Part shown: positions 43,858 through 51,010 of the stretch, one piece after another
Layout of the letters: each line of letters starts with the position of its first letter
Position numbering within the stretch: the stretch's first letter is position 1
Translations under genes and position numbers: made by a program
From: Pseudomonadota bacterium
Lineage (GTDB): Bacteria; Pseudomonadota; Alphaproteobacteria; Rhizobiales; Xanthobacteraceae
Length of the DNA: 64,000 bases
Assembly: GCA_023451825.1 (NCBI GenBank)
Contig: JAEXYA010000029.1
Coordinates: 163,191-227,190, forward strand
Direction of reading: 5' to 3'
The notes under the pieces: model-generated
What the model was told of the DNA's origin: nothing
The model's input: the letters and a program-made list of their open reading frames with translations, nothing else
The model's database searches: none

Positions 43858-44304
43858 ATGAAGCACCATACCGATACGATATTCCATCGAAAGGCACGGG
43901 CTGCCATCGTCGGCCTGATGATGACATCGGGCACCGCTGCCACGGCCCAGACACCGGCAACCAGTTTGCCCGAGCCGCTCGCATTCGAGCCAAGGCAAAG
44001 CACGCCGTCATCCCAACCTGTCCGGCCTGCCGCCTCGACATGGGGCGCCTACGCTGTCGAAACGCATAAGCGGATCGAAAAGCACCTGAAGGCCAATCGG
44101 GAGACCTTCAAGTACAGATCCGATCTATATGTCGAATTATGGATCGCCCCGAATGGACGCATCATCCGAACGCGTGTCACCGGCGCGACCGGCAATCGCG
44201 CCGCCGATGCGCTGGGCGGCCCGGACTTCCCACCGGGCCTGATCCTGCCCCCTCCTGCGAAAGACATGCCGCAGCCGATCAAGGTGAAGATCAACGCGGA
44301 TTGA
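43858..44304 (+). CDS. Exported TonB-C-like protein, copy 2
   Basis: 148 residues from ATG 43858. Signal sequence ends SGTAATAQ; linker and C-terminal domain align with the gene upstream: KRIEKHLKANRETFK vs SRIDAYLHKRSETFG, YVELWIAPNGRI vs SAELWVDAQGHI, and a shared end PPP-K-DMPQPIKV. The two have diverged well beyond recent duplication. Separate terminator between them suggests independent expression. Function unknown. Confidence 0.72.
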   Translation: MKHHTDTIFHRKARAAIVGLMMTSGTAATAQTPATSLPEPLAFEPRQSTPSSQPVRPAASTWGAYAVETHKRIEKHLKANRETFKYRSDLYVELWIAPNGRIIRTRVTGATGNRAADALGGPDFPPGLILPPPAKDMPQPIKVKINAD

Positions 44305-44431
44305 TGAGTGGCTGCCAAACCAAAGGTTGGAATAATTCTCGTGATCACGGCAATTCTCACGTGAGCTTGACCGGTCAACTGGAACACTGGAATGCTAGGA
44401 CTGATCCGTCATTCACAGGGGGACTAATGAC

Positions 44432-44833
44432 ATGGACCAAGCCTTTGCTAAATTTCAGCCACTTGCGCTGAGCCTGCTGCGCTTCATCACCGGCCTCGTG
44501 CTGCTGCAATATGGCATCGCCAAGATTTTCAAATTCCCGGTCGTGCCTTACTTCGCCAACATCCCGCCGCTGATCACCGTGGCCGGCACCATCGAACTCG
44601 TCGGCGGCGCGCTGTTGCTGCTCGGCCTGTTCACCCGTCCGGTGGCCTTCATCCTGTCCGGCCAGATGGCCTGCGCTTATTTCATCGGCCACATGTTCAA
44701 GGGTGCGGATCCGGTTTTCCTGCCGCTGCTGAATGGCGGCACGCTGGCCATCGCGCTGTGCTTCGCCTGCCTCTACATCGCGACCGCCGGCGGCGGCCCG
44801 ATCAGTGCCGATGCAGCGATGAAGAAGGGCTGA
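44432..44833 (+). CDS. DoxX family membrane protein
   Basis: 133 residues with four membrane helices (SLLRFITGLVLLQYGIAKI, then LITVAGTIELVGGALLLLGLF and two more). DoxX proteins have been linked to redox and thiol or sulfur metabolism but are poorly defined. It is rightward, with a family E repeat directly after the stop. Confidence 0.85.
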   Translation: MDQAFAKFQPLALSLLRFITGLVLLQYGIAKIFKFPVVPYFANIPPLITVAGTIELVGGALLLLGLFTRPVAFILSGQMACAYFIGHMFKGADPVFLPLLNGGTLAIALCFACLYIATAGGGPISADAAMKKG

Positions 44834-44847
44834 GGCTTTTTCTTATT

Positions 44848-45008
44848 CCCCCCCCGTTGGGGGGTGGGGGGCCGGCCCCGTTGGGCGGGTCGGGTGGGGG
44901 TAGCCCCACGTGACGTCGGAATGTGGGGCAAGCACCCCACCCGTCTCGACCGCTTCGCGGTCGATCCACCCTCCCCACGGCGCGGCTTCGCCGCTTGGGG
45001 GAGGGAGA
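44848..45008. repeat. Large intergenic repeat, family E, second copy
   Basis: Opens with a run of C and GTTGGGGGG pairs, includes CCCACGTGACGTC and CACCCCACCCGTCTCGA and closes with CGGCTTCGCCGCTTGGGGG, AGGGAG like 28600-28808. It lies between convergent DoxX and Lrp genes. Confidence 0.8.
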
Positions 45009-45012
45009 AGAG

Positions 45013-45528
45013 CTAATCCGCGTCCTTCAATTCCAGCGGCACCGCCGCGGCGTATTTCGAATTGTGCAGCACCAGCGACGTCCTGACATTGCGCACATGC
45101 GGCGCGGCCGTCAGCTGGCTGACGAACACCTGAAACGTCGCCATGTCCGGCGCCACACATTTCAGAATGAAATCGATCTCGCCGGACAGCATCCAGCACT
45201 CACGCACCAGCGGCTCCTTGCGGACGAAATCCTCGAACGCCTTGAGGTCGGCATCGGCCTGGCTGGACAAATGCACTGATGCAAACACCGTCACGTCGAA
45301 ACCCAGCTTCCGCGGATCGAGCAGGCCGCGATAGCCCTGGATGTAACCGGCCTCTTCCAGCGCGCGGACCCGGCGCAGGCAAGGCGGCGGTGAGATGCCG
45401 ACCCGCTTGGCGAGTTCCACATTGGTGATTCGGCCGTCGGCCTGAATCTCGGCGAGAATTTTGAGGTCGATCTCGTCTAGGCTTTTCGGCACGCAGAACC
45501 TGCTGGTATTCGGAGCGAATGTTGACAT
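45013..45528 (-). CDS. Lrp/AsnC-family transcriptional regulator
   Basis: A 171-residue regulator with an N-terminal winged helix (LDEIDLKILAEIQADGRITN, LAKRVGISPPPCLRRVRALEEAG) and a C-terminal RAM ligand domain (EIDFILKCVAPDMATFQVFV). It is divergent from trxB, an arrangement common in alphaproteobacteria. A 17-nt perfect palindrome sits 27 nt before its start and could be an autoregulatory site. Confidence 0.9.
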   Translation of the reverse strand: MSTFAPNTSRFCVPKSLDEIDLKILAEIQADGRITNVELAKRVGISPPPCLRRVRALEEAGYIQGYRGLLDPRKLGFDVTVFASVHLSSQADADLKAFEDFVRKEPLVRECWMLSGEIDFILKCVAPDMATFQVFVSQLTAAPHVRNVRTSLVLHNSKYAAAVPLELKDAD

Positions 45529-45554
45529 CCTGTGTAGCGCAGGACGCGCAACTT

Positions 45555-45571
45555 GCGCAATTTTATTGCGC
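45555..45571. promoter_or_regulatory. Candidate Lrp operator
   Basis: GCGCAAT-TTT-ATTGCGC, a perfect 7-bp inverted repeat with AT centre, preceded by another GCGCAA at 45546. It lies between the divergent lrp-like and trxB genes, closer to lrp. Confidence 0.6.
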
Positions 45572-45749
45572 GTGCATCGCAGAAATTAAGCCTTCGCGGG
45601 GGAAAATCCGAGAGCGTGAATTGCAATTCTTGCATAGCTCACCAGATATTCTAGAATTCTTGTCAACGACTTCGGGCCGTTGCGACTGTTTCGCCGGCAC
45701 ATTTCGCATCAAACGCTGACTTTATTGCCCTGCGGAAGGGGACTTGACC

Positions 45750-46715
45750 ATGGCCGCCACCACTCACGCCAAAGTCGTCATCATCGGCTCGGGTCCGGCT
45801 GGCTACACGGCTGCCATTTACGCTGCCCGCGCCATGCTCGAGCCGGTCCTGATCCAGGGCATCCAGCCCGGCGGCCAGCTCACCATCACCACCGACGTCG
45901 AGAACTACCCCGGTTTTGCGGATGTGGTTCAGGGCCCGTGGCTGATGGAGCAGATGGAGAAGCAGGCGCATCATGTCGGCACCAAGATCGTCACCGATCT
46001 CGTGTCCGACCTTGATCTGTCGCAACGCCCGTTCCGGATGACCTGCGACTCCGGCGACGTCTATATCGCCGACACGGTGATCCTCGCCACCGGCGCCCAG
46101 GCGCGCTGGCTCGGCCTGCCCTCGGAAGACGCATTCCAGGGCGGCGGCGTCTCGGCCTGCGCCACCTGCGACGGTTTCTTCTATCGCGGCAAGGAAGTGG
46201 TCGTGGTCGGCGGCGGCAACACCGCTGTCGAGGAAGCGCTGTTCCTGACCAATTTCGCCTCGCAGGTCACCATCGTGCATCGCCGCGATCACTTCCGCGC
46301 CGAGCGCATCCTGCAGGAGCGCCTGTTCAAGCATCCGAAGATCAAGGTGGTGTGGGACTCGGCCATCGATGAAATCTGCGGCACGCAGGGACCGGCCAAG
46401 GTCACGCATGTTCGCCTGAAGAACGTGAAGACCGGCGCCACGACCGATGTGCCCGCCGACGGCGTCTTCATCGCCATCGGCCATGCGCCCGCGACCGAAC
46501 TCGTGAAGGGCCAGCTCAAGCTGAAGCCCTCGGGCTATGTCGAGGTTGCCGCCAATTCCACCGCGACTTCGGTGCCCGGCGTGTTCGCCGCCGGCGACGT
46601 TGCTGACGAGACCTATCGCCAGGCGGTGACCGCCGCCGGCATGGGCTGCATGGCCGCGCTCGAAGCCGAGCGTTTCCTTGCGGCGCATGCCCATGACCGC
46701 ATCGCCGCCGAATAA
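45750..46715 (+). CDS. trxB: Thioredoxin reductase
   Basis: 321 residues from ATG 45750 (GGAAGGGG upstream; a TTG two codons earlier is unlikely). An NADPH-dependent flavoprotein that reduces thioredoxin. FAD motif VIIGSGPAGYTAAIYAARA; redox-active Cys137-Ala-Thr-Cys140 in SACATCDGFFYRG; NADPH motif VVGGGNTAVEEALFL; C-terminal GVFAAGDVADETYRQAV. Divergent from the Lrp-type gene and 33 nt upstream of a LysR-type gene. Confidence 0.95.
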   Translation: MAATTHAKVVIIGSGPAGYTAAIYAARAMLEPVLIQGIQPGGQLTITTDVENYPGFADVVQGPWLMEQMEKQAHHVGTKIVTDLVSDLDLSQRPFRMTCDSGDVYIADTVILATGAQARWLGLPSEDAFQGGGVSACATCDGFFYRGKEVVVVGGGNTAVEEALFLTNFASQVTIVHRRDHFRAERILQERLFKHPKIKVVWDSAIDEICGTQGPAKVTHVRLKNVKTGATTDVPADGVFIAIGHAPATELVKGQLKLKPSGYVEVAANSTATSVPGVFAAGDVADETYRQAVTAAGMGCMAALEAERFLAAHAHDRIAAE

Positions 46716-46748
46716 TCAATGCCACGAACCCGCAACGGATCTACGGAT

Positions 46749-47642
46749 ATGGATTGGGATAAGCTGAAGGTGTTTCACGCGGCGGCGGAAGCGGGAAGCT
46801 TCACGCATGCAGGGGAGCAGCTCGGGCTGTCTCAGTCGGCGGTGTCGCGCCAGGTCAGCGCGCTGGAGCAGGAACTGGCGGTGTCGCTGTTCCATCGCCA
46901 CGCGCGCGGCCTGATCCTCACCGAACAGGGCGACCTGCTGTTCCGCACCGCCCATGACGTCTTCATGCAGCTGCAGGCGGCGCGCGCCAAGCTGACCGAT
47001 AGCCGCGAACGCCCGAGCGGCGACCTCAAGGTCACCACCACACCGGGCGTCGGCATCAACTGGCTGATCCCCCGCCTCGGCGAATTCACCGCGCTTTATC
47101 CGGAGATCCGCATCTCGCTGATCGTCACCGATGAGGAACTCGACCTCTCGATGCGTGAAGCCGACGTGGCGATCCGCACTCGCAAGCCGACGCAGCCGGA
47201 TCTCATCCAGCGCAAGCTGTTCGCCATGGGTTTTCACGCTTACTGCTCGCCGGAATACATCAAGCATTTCGGCACGCCGCGTACGCTCGACGAACTCGAC
47301 GGTCACCGCATCATCATGCTCAGCGATGCGCAGGTGTCTCCGCACCTGCAGAACCGCAGCTGGCTGATTGATGCCGGCCGCAACGGCAATGGGCCGCGCG
47401 AAGCGTATTTCAAGGTCAACAACATCCTGGGCCTGATGCGCGCCTGCCAGACCGGGCTCGGCATCGCAGCATTGCCGGACTATCTGGTGGAAGAGAACGA
47501 CCGCCTCGTGCAGCTCTTCAGCGAGTCGGACTCGATCCAACTCGACACGTATTTTGTCTATCCGGAAGAGTTGAAGACCGTCGCGCGCGTGCAGGTGTTC
47601 CGCGACTTCATCGTCAGTAAGGCACAGCGCTGGCCGTCGTAA
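46749..47642 (+). CDS. LysR-family transcriptional regulator
   Basis: 297 residues from ATG 46749; the frame also allows ATG 46719, but residues 1-10 of that form are outside the usual fold. HTH at MDWDKLKVFHAAAEAGSFT followed by LGLSQSAVSRQVSALEQEL, then a periplasmic-binding-type effector domain. It follows trxB closely on the same strand. Regulated genes cannot be told; the immediate downstream feature is a gene-less transcription unit (47724-47896). Confidence 0.9.
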   Translation: MDWDKLKVFHAAAEAGSFTHAGEQLGLSQSAVSRQVSALEQELAVSLFHRHARGLILTEQGDLLFRTAHDVFMQLQAARAKLTDSRERPSGDLKVTTTPGVGINWLIPRLGEFTALYPEIRISLIVTDEELDLSMREADVAIRTRKPTQPDLIQRKLFAMGFHAYCSPEYIKHFGTPRTLDELDGHRIIMLSDAQVSPHLQNRSWLIDAGRNGNGPREAYFKVNNILGLMRACQTGLGIAALPDYLVEENDRLVQLFSESDSIQLDTYFVYPEELKTVARVQVFRDFIVSKAQRWPS

Positions 47643-47707
47643 CTTCTGTCGCAGCCCAACCCGCAATTTCAGTGGGCAGGCATGCACACGCTTCCGGCAT
47701 GTCTGAC

Positions 47708-47721
47708 ATGACAAGTCATGC
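47708..47721. promoter_or_regulatory. Palindrome beside the sRNA promoter
   Basis: CATGAC-AA-GTCATG, a perfect 6-bp inverted repeat ending 2 nt before the candidate -35. Position suits an operator, possibly for the LysR-type protein encoded just upstream. Confidence 0.4.
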
Positions 47722-47756
47722 GTTGCTGCGGGGCCTCGGCGAGGATCATACTATTT

Positions 47757-47896
47757 GAACGCTGAGGCTCGTATCGCGCATTTGTCCCCCTCCTCCAGTG
47801 GTGCGGGTCTCAGTTATCCCTCTTGGAAGGTGATTGTGTCGGCCTCTCAAAGGCCAATACCTCAGAGCCGGGCTCGAAAGAGACCGGCTTTTTTTT
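47757..47896 (+). ncRNA. Candidate small RNA with own promoter and terminator
   Basis: A -35 TTGCTG (47724-47729) and -10 CATACT (47748-47753) precede about 140 nt without a credible ORF, ended by AGCCGG/CCGGCT hairpin (47866-47889) and eight T. CTGAGG near the 5' end (47762-47767) can pair with CCTCAG (47860-47865), closing a long interrupted hairpin; an inner GGCC-TCTCAAA-GGCC hairpin is clear. The layout recalls 6S-like closed RNAs, but I cannot match a known family and the usual 6S neighbours are absent. Confidence 0.45.
47866..47896 (+). terminator. Terminator of the candidate sRNA
   Basis: AGCCGG stem with inner CTC/GAG pairs around a GAAA tetraloop, then eight T. Confidence 0.85.
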
Positions 47897-47907
47897 GTGT
47901 TCATACT

Positions 47908-48027
47908 CCGCCCCTCATGGTGAGGAGGCGCCACTTGGCGCCGTCTCGAACCATGAGCTGGCTTGGCTCTTGCGCCTGCCGCCATCCTTCGAGACGCGCG
48001 CAAGGGCGCGCTCCTCAGGATGAGGGT
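47908..48027. repeat. Intergenic repeat, family D, inverted copy
   Basis: CTCATGGTGAGGAGGCGCC at the left, GCCGTCTCGAACCATGAG inside, CCATCCTTCGAGACGCGC and CTCCTCAGGATGAGG at the right. Its halves match those of 27503-27612 in reverse order. Confidence 0.8.
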
Positions 48028-48044
48028 GGAGTGTGCGGCTTAGA

Positions 48045-50420
48045 TCAATCCAGCCGCACCTTCGCCAATCGCAGCGCATTGCCGATCACACTCACCGACG
48101 ACAGCGCCATCGCTGCCGCGCCGATCATCGGCGATAGCAAGATGCCGAACACCGGATACAAAATGCCAGCCGCGATCGGCACGCCGGCCGCGTTGTAGAT
48201 GAACGCAAAAGTCAGGTTCTGGCGAATGTTGCGCATTGTCGCCTGCGACAGATGCCGCGCCCGCACGAGGCCCGCGAGATCGCCGGTGAGCAGCGTCACG
48301 CCGGCGCTCTCGATGGCGACATCGGTGCCGGTGCCCATGGCAATCCCGACATCAGCGGCGGCCAGCGCCGGCGCATCATTGACCCCGTCGCCGACCATCG
48401 CCACGCGGCGTCCTTCACCACGCAGCCGCGCGACCACATCGCTTTTGCGCTCCGGCAATATGCCGGCCTCGACCTCGTCGATACCAAGCGTCTTCGCCAC
48501 CGCACGCGCTGTTGTTTCGTTGTCGCCCGTCAGCATGACGATGCGCAGGCCTTCGGCACGGAGCCTGTCGAGTGTCGCTTTCGCTGACGGCTTCACCGGA
48601 TCGGCGATCGCCATCACACCGGCCACTGCATTGTCGATGGCCACGAAGATCGCCGTCGCGCCTTGCTGACGCGCGGCTTCCGCAACATCGTCGCAACGTT
48701 TGGTATCTACACCCAGCTCCCCCATCAGCATCGCATTGCCGAGCGCAATACGCTTGCCGTCGATCACACCCGAAGCGCCCTTGCCCGAGGGGGACGCAAA
48801 GTCCGTCACATCCTTCAGCACGAGTTCGCGCTGTTTAGCAGCGACAACGATCGCCTGCGCCAGCGGGTGCTCACTCGCGCGTTCGACACTGGCAGCAAGC
48901 TTCAGCAGCGTTGCCTCGTCGGTGCCTTCCACCGGCGTGATGGAGACCAGTGTCGGCTTGCCTTCCGTAAGCGTGCCGGTCTTGTCGATCACGATCGTAT
49001 CGATGCTCTCCAATCGCTCCAGCGCCTCGGCATCGCGCACCAGAATGCCGGCATGTGCACCACGGCCGACACCGACCATGATCGACATCGGCGTCGCCAG
49101 GCCGAGCGCACAAGGGCAGGCAATGATGAGGACGGTGACAGCAGCGACAAGCGCGTAAGTCAGGCGCGGCTCGGGGCCGACCATTGCCCAGACGGAAAAC
49201 GCGAGGACGGCAGCCGCCAGCACCAGCGGGACGAACCAGCCGGCGACACGATCGGCCAATCGCTGGATCGCCGCGCGCGAGCGCTGCGCCTTGGCGACCA
49301 TGTCCACGATGCGCGACAGCATGGTATCTCGGCCGACCTTGTCCGCCTTGAAAACGAGACCGCCGCTCTGATTGACGGTGCCGCCGATGACACGATCACC
49401 CTTCTGCTTGGTGACCGGCATCGACTCGCCCGTCACCATGGATTCGTCCACCGACGAGCGGCCATCACGCACCACGCCATCGACCGGAATCTTTTCGCCC
49501 GGTCGCACGCGCAGCACGTCGCCGATGCGGATGTCGTCGAAGGAAATGTCCTCGTCGCCCGAGGGTCCGATGCGTCGCGCCGTCTTTGGCGCCAGCCCGA
49601 GCAGCGCGCGGATCGCGCCGGAGGTCTGATTGCGCGCACGCAGCTCTAGCACTTGCCCCAGCAGCACCAGCACCGTGATGACAGCGGCAGCTTCGAAATA
49701 GACGGCGACCGCGCCATGATGATCACGGAAGGCAGCAGGAAATACATTCGGCGCCAGCGTGGCGACGACGCTGTAGATCCACGCCACGCCGGTGCCCATG
49801 GCGATCAACGTGAACATGTTGAGATTGCCCGATATCACCGAGCGCCAGCCGCGCACGAAGAACGGCGCACCGGCCCACAGCACCACTGGCGTCGCCAGCG
49901 CAAAGGAAATCCAGTTCGACGTCGCCTGCGGCACCAGCTGCATCACGCCGAGATGGCTGCCCATTTCCAGCACGAACACCGGCAATGTCAGCGCCAGCGC
50001 GATCCAGAAGCGCCGGGTCATGTCGATCAGTTCGGGATCGGGGCCGTCATCGAGCGAGACGGTTTCAGGCTCCAGCGCCATGCCGCAGATCGGGCATGTG
50101 CCCGGTCCTTCCTGGCGGATCTCCGGGTCCATCGGGCAGATATAGATCGTGCCTTCCGGCATCGGCGGCGCCGGCTCGCGCGGCTTCAGGAAGCTCTCGG
50201 GATCGGCAGAGAACCGCTCGCGGCAGCGCGCGCCGCAGAAGAAATAGTCCTGCCCGTTATACGAAAACCGCTGCTTCGCCGTGGCAGGATCGACGGTCAT
50301 GCCGCAAACGACGTCGAGCACTTTCTCCGGCGCGGCGGGCGCGTGATTGCCATGCGAGCAGCAGGAACCGTGCTTGTGATCGTGCCCGCCATGGACATGC
50401 GCATGCGTCGTTTCAGTCAC
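48045..50420 (-). CDS. copA: Copper-exporting P1B-type ATPase with YHS and HMBD N-terminus
   Basis: About 791 residues from GTG 50420 (AGAGG upstream); ATG 50468 and the ORF opening at 50507 would cross the CsoR operator. The N-terminus is His-rich (THAHVHGGHDHKHGSCCSHG). It is followed by a YHS domain (VCGMTVDP, FFCGARCRERF) and a heavy-metal-binding domain (YICPMDPEIRQEGPGTCPICGM) in place of the usual HMA domains. The pump core has CPC at 435-437, phosphorylation Asp479 in DKTGT, and MALSSVSVIGNALRL at the C-terminus, as in Cu(I) pumps. It is divergent from csoR across a shared operator. Copper is inferred from these motifs. Confidence 0.93.
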   Translation of the reverse strand: MTETTHAHVHGGHDHKHGSCCSHGNHAPAAPEKVLDVVCGMTVDPATAKQRFSYNGQDYFFCGARCRERFSADPESFLKPREPAPPMPEGTIYICPMDPEIRQEGPGTCPICGMALEPETVSLDDGPDPELIDMTRRFWIALALTLPVFVLEMGSHLGVMQLVPQATSNWISFALATPVVLWAGAPFFVRGWRSVISGNLNMFTLIAMGTGVAWIYSVVATLAPNVFPAAFRDHHGAVAVYFEAAAVITVLVLLGQVLELRARNQTSGAIRALLGLAPKTARRIGPSGDEDISFDDIRIGDVLRVRPGEKIPVDGVVRDGRSSVDESMVTGESMPVTKQKGDRVIGGTVNQSGGLVFKADKVGRDTMLSRIVDMVAKAQRSRAAIQRLADRVAGWFVPLVLAAAVLAFSVWAMVGPEPRLTYALVAAVTVLIIACPCALGLATPMSIMVGVGRGAHAGILVRDAEALERLESIDTIVIDKTGTLTEGKPTLVSITPVEGTDEATLLKLAASVERASEHPLAQAIVVAAKQRELVLKDVTDFASPSGKGASGVIDGKRIALGNAMLMGELGVDTKRCDDVAEAARQQGATAIFVAIDNAVAGVMAIADPVKPSAKATLDRLRAEGLRIVMLTGDNETTARAVAKTLGIDEVEAGILPERKSDVVARLRGEGRRVAMVGDGVNDAPALAAADVGIAMGTGTDVAIESAGVTLLTGDLAGLVRARHLSQATMRNIRQNLTFAFIYNAAGVPIAAGILYPVFGILLSPMIGAAAMALSSVSVIGNALRLAKVRLD

Positions 50421-50437
50421 GTCGTCGCCTCTTGATC

Positions 50438-50460
50438 CATATACCCTCAGGGGGTATATG
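50438..50460. promoter_or_regulatory. CsoR-type operator between copA and csoR
   Basis: CATATACCC, centre TCAGG, GGGTATATG: perfect 9-bp inverted repeat with the ACCC/GGGT core of CsoR sites. The right arm contains the proposed csoR ATG (50458-50460). Confidence 0.78.
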
Positions 50461-50742
50461 AGCCGCATGCGCGAAGAGATCAAGACATCCTGTTTAAAAC
50501 GCCTCAAACGGATCGAAGGCCAGGTTCGCGGCCTCGCCGGTATGGTGGAAGACGATCGCTACTGCATTGATGTGGTCACGCAGATCGCTGCGGCGCGCGC
50601 AGCGCTCCGGCGCGTGGAGGAAGAGATCTTGCGCGATCACGTGGCGCATTGCGTCGAGCACGCCATCTCGTCCGGCGACAAGGATGACCAGCGCCGCAAG
50701 ATCGCCGAGTTGATGGATGTGGTGAGCCGCGTCGATCGATGA
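50458..50742 (+). CDS. csoR: CsoR-like copper-sensing repressor
   Basis: 94 residues, an all-helical CsoR/RcnR-family repressor. Numbered from ATG 50458, the copper ligands Cys36, His61 and Cys65 fall exactly at the CsoR positions (RYCIDVV, DHVAHCVEH). The N-terminal ETK-like helix (KTSCLKRLKRIEGQVRGL) carries conserved basic residues. An alternative start is ATG 50467. Expected to leave DNA on Cu(I) binding and so release copA; the start codon lies inside the operator, so it probably represses its own gene. Confidence 0.88.
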   Translation: MSRMREEIKTSCLKRLKRIEGQVRGLAGMVEDDRYCIDVVTQIAAARAALRRVEEEILRDHVAHCVEHAISSGDKDDQRRKIAELMDVVSRVDR

Positions 50743-51010
50743 CGGCGTCATGATGCTGCGGTGGCGAGATTGCCGCTACGGTTGACGCCGGGTTACGATT
50801 TTTACCCGACAGGGCTGCAGCCTCGCCGCACACACGCTGAGATCAGCGTCATCCTTCCCCGACACGAAATTTGTAGCCCGATACGCTGACGAATGTCAGC
50901 TGCAGCGCCTTTTGCGGACATCGATACCGATCCCGGTATTTACGTGTCCTTACATACTTATATCTAGCGTCGCGTGCAGGTTTGGAATTTTCACCTGCGG
51001 TACGCGTTAC

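Larger units (their letters stand above)
47643..48044. other. 402-nt region between LysR and copper ATPase genes
   Basis: Contains a perfect CATGAC-AA-GTCATG palindrome (47708-47721), a TTGCTG/CATACT-like promoter, the candidate sRNA (about 47757-47896) with its terminator, and the family D repeat (47908-48027). Confidence 0.6.

Noticed and set aside
47757..47896. 4.5S SRP RNA or 6S RNA
   Set aside because: It lacks the SRP GGAA/AGCA core loop, and the gene neighbours expected for alphaproteobacterial 6S RNA (zapA, 5-formyl-THF cycloligase) are absent. Kept only as an unnamed sRNA candidate.
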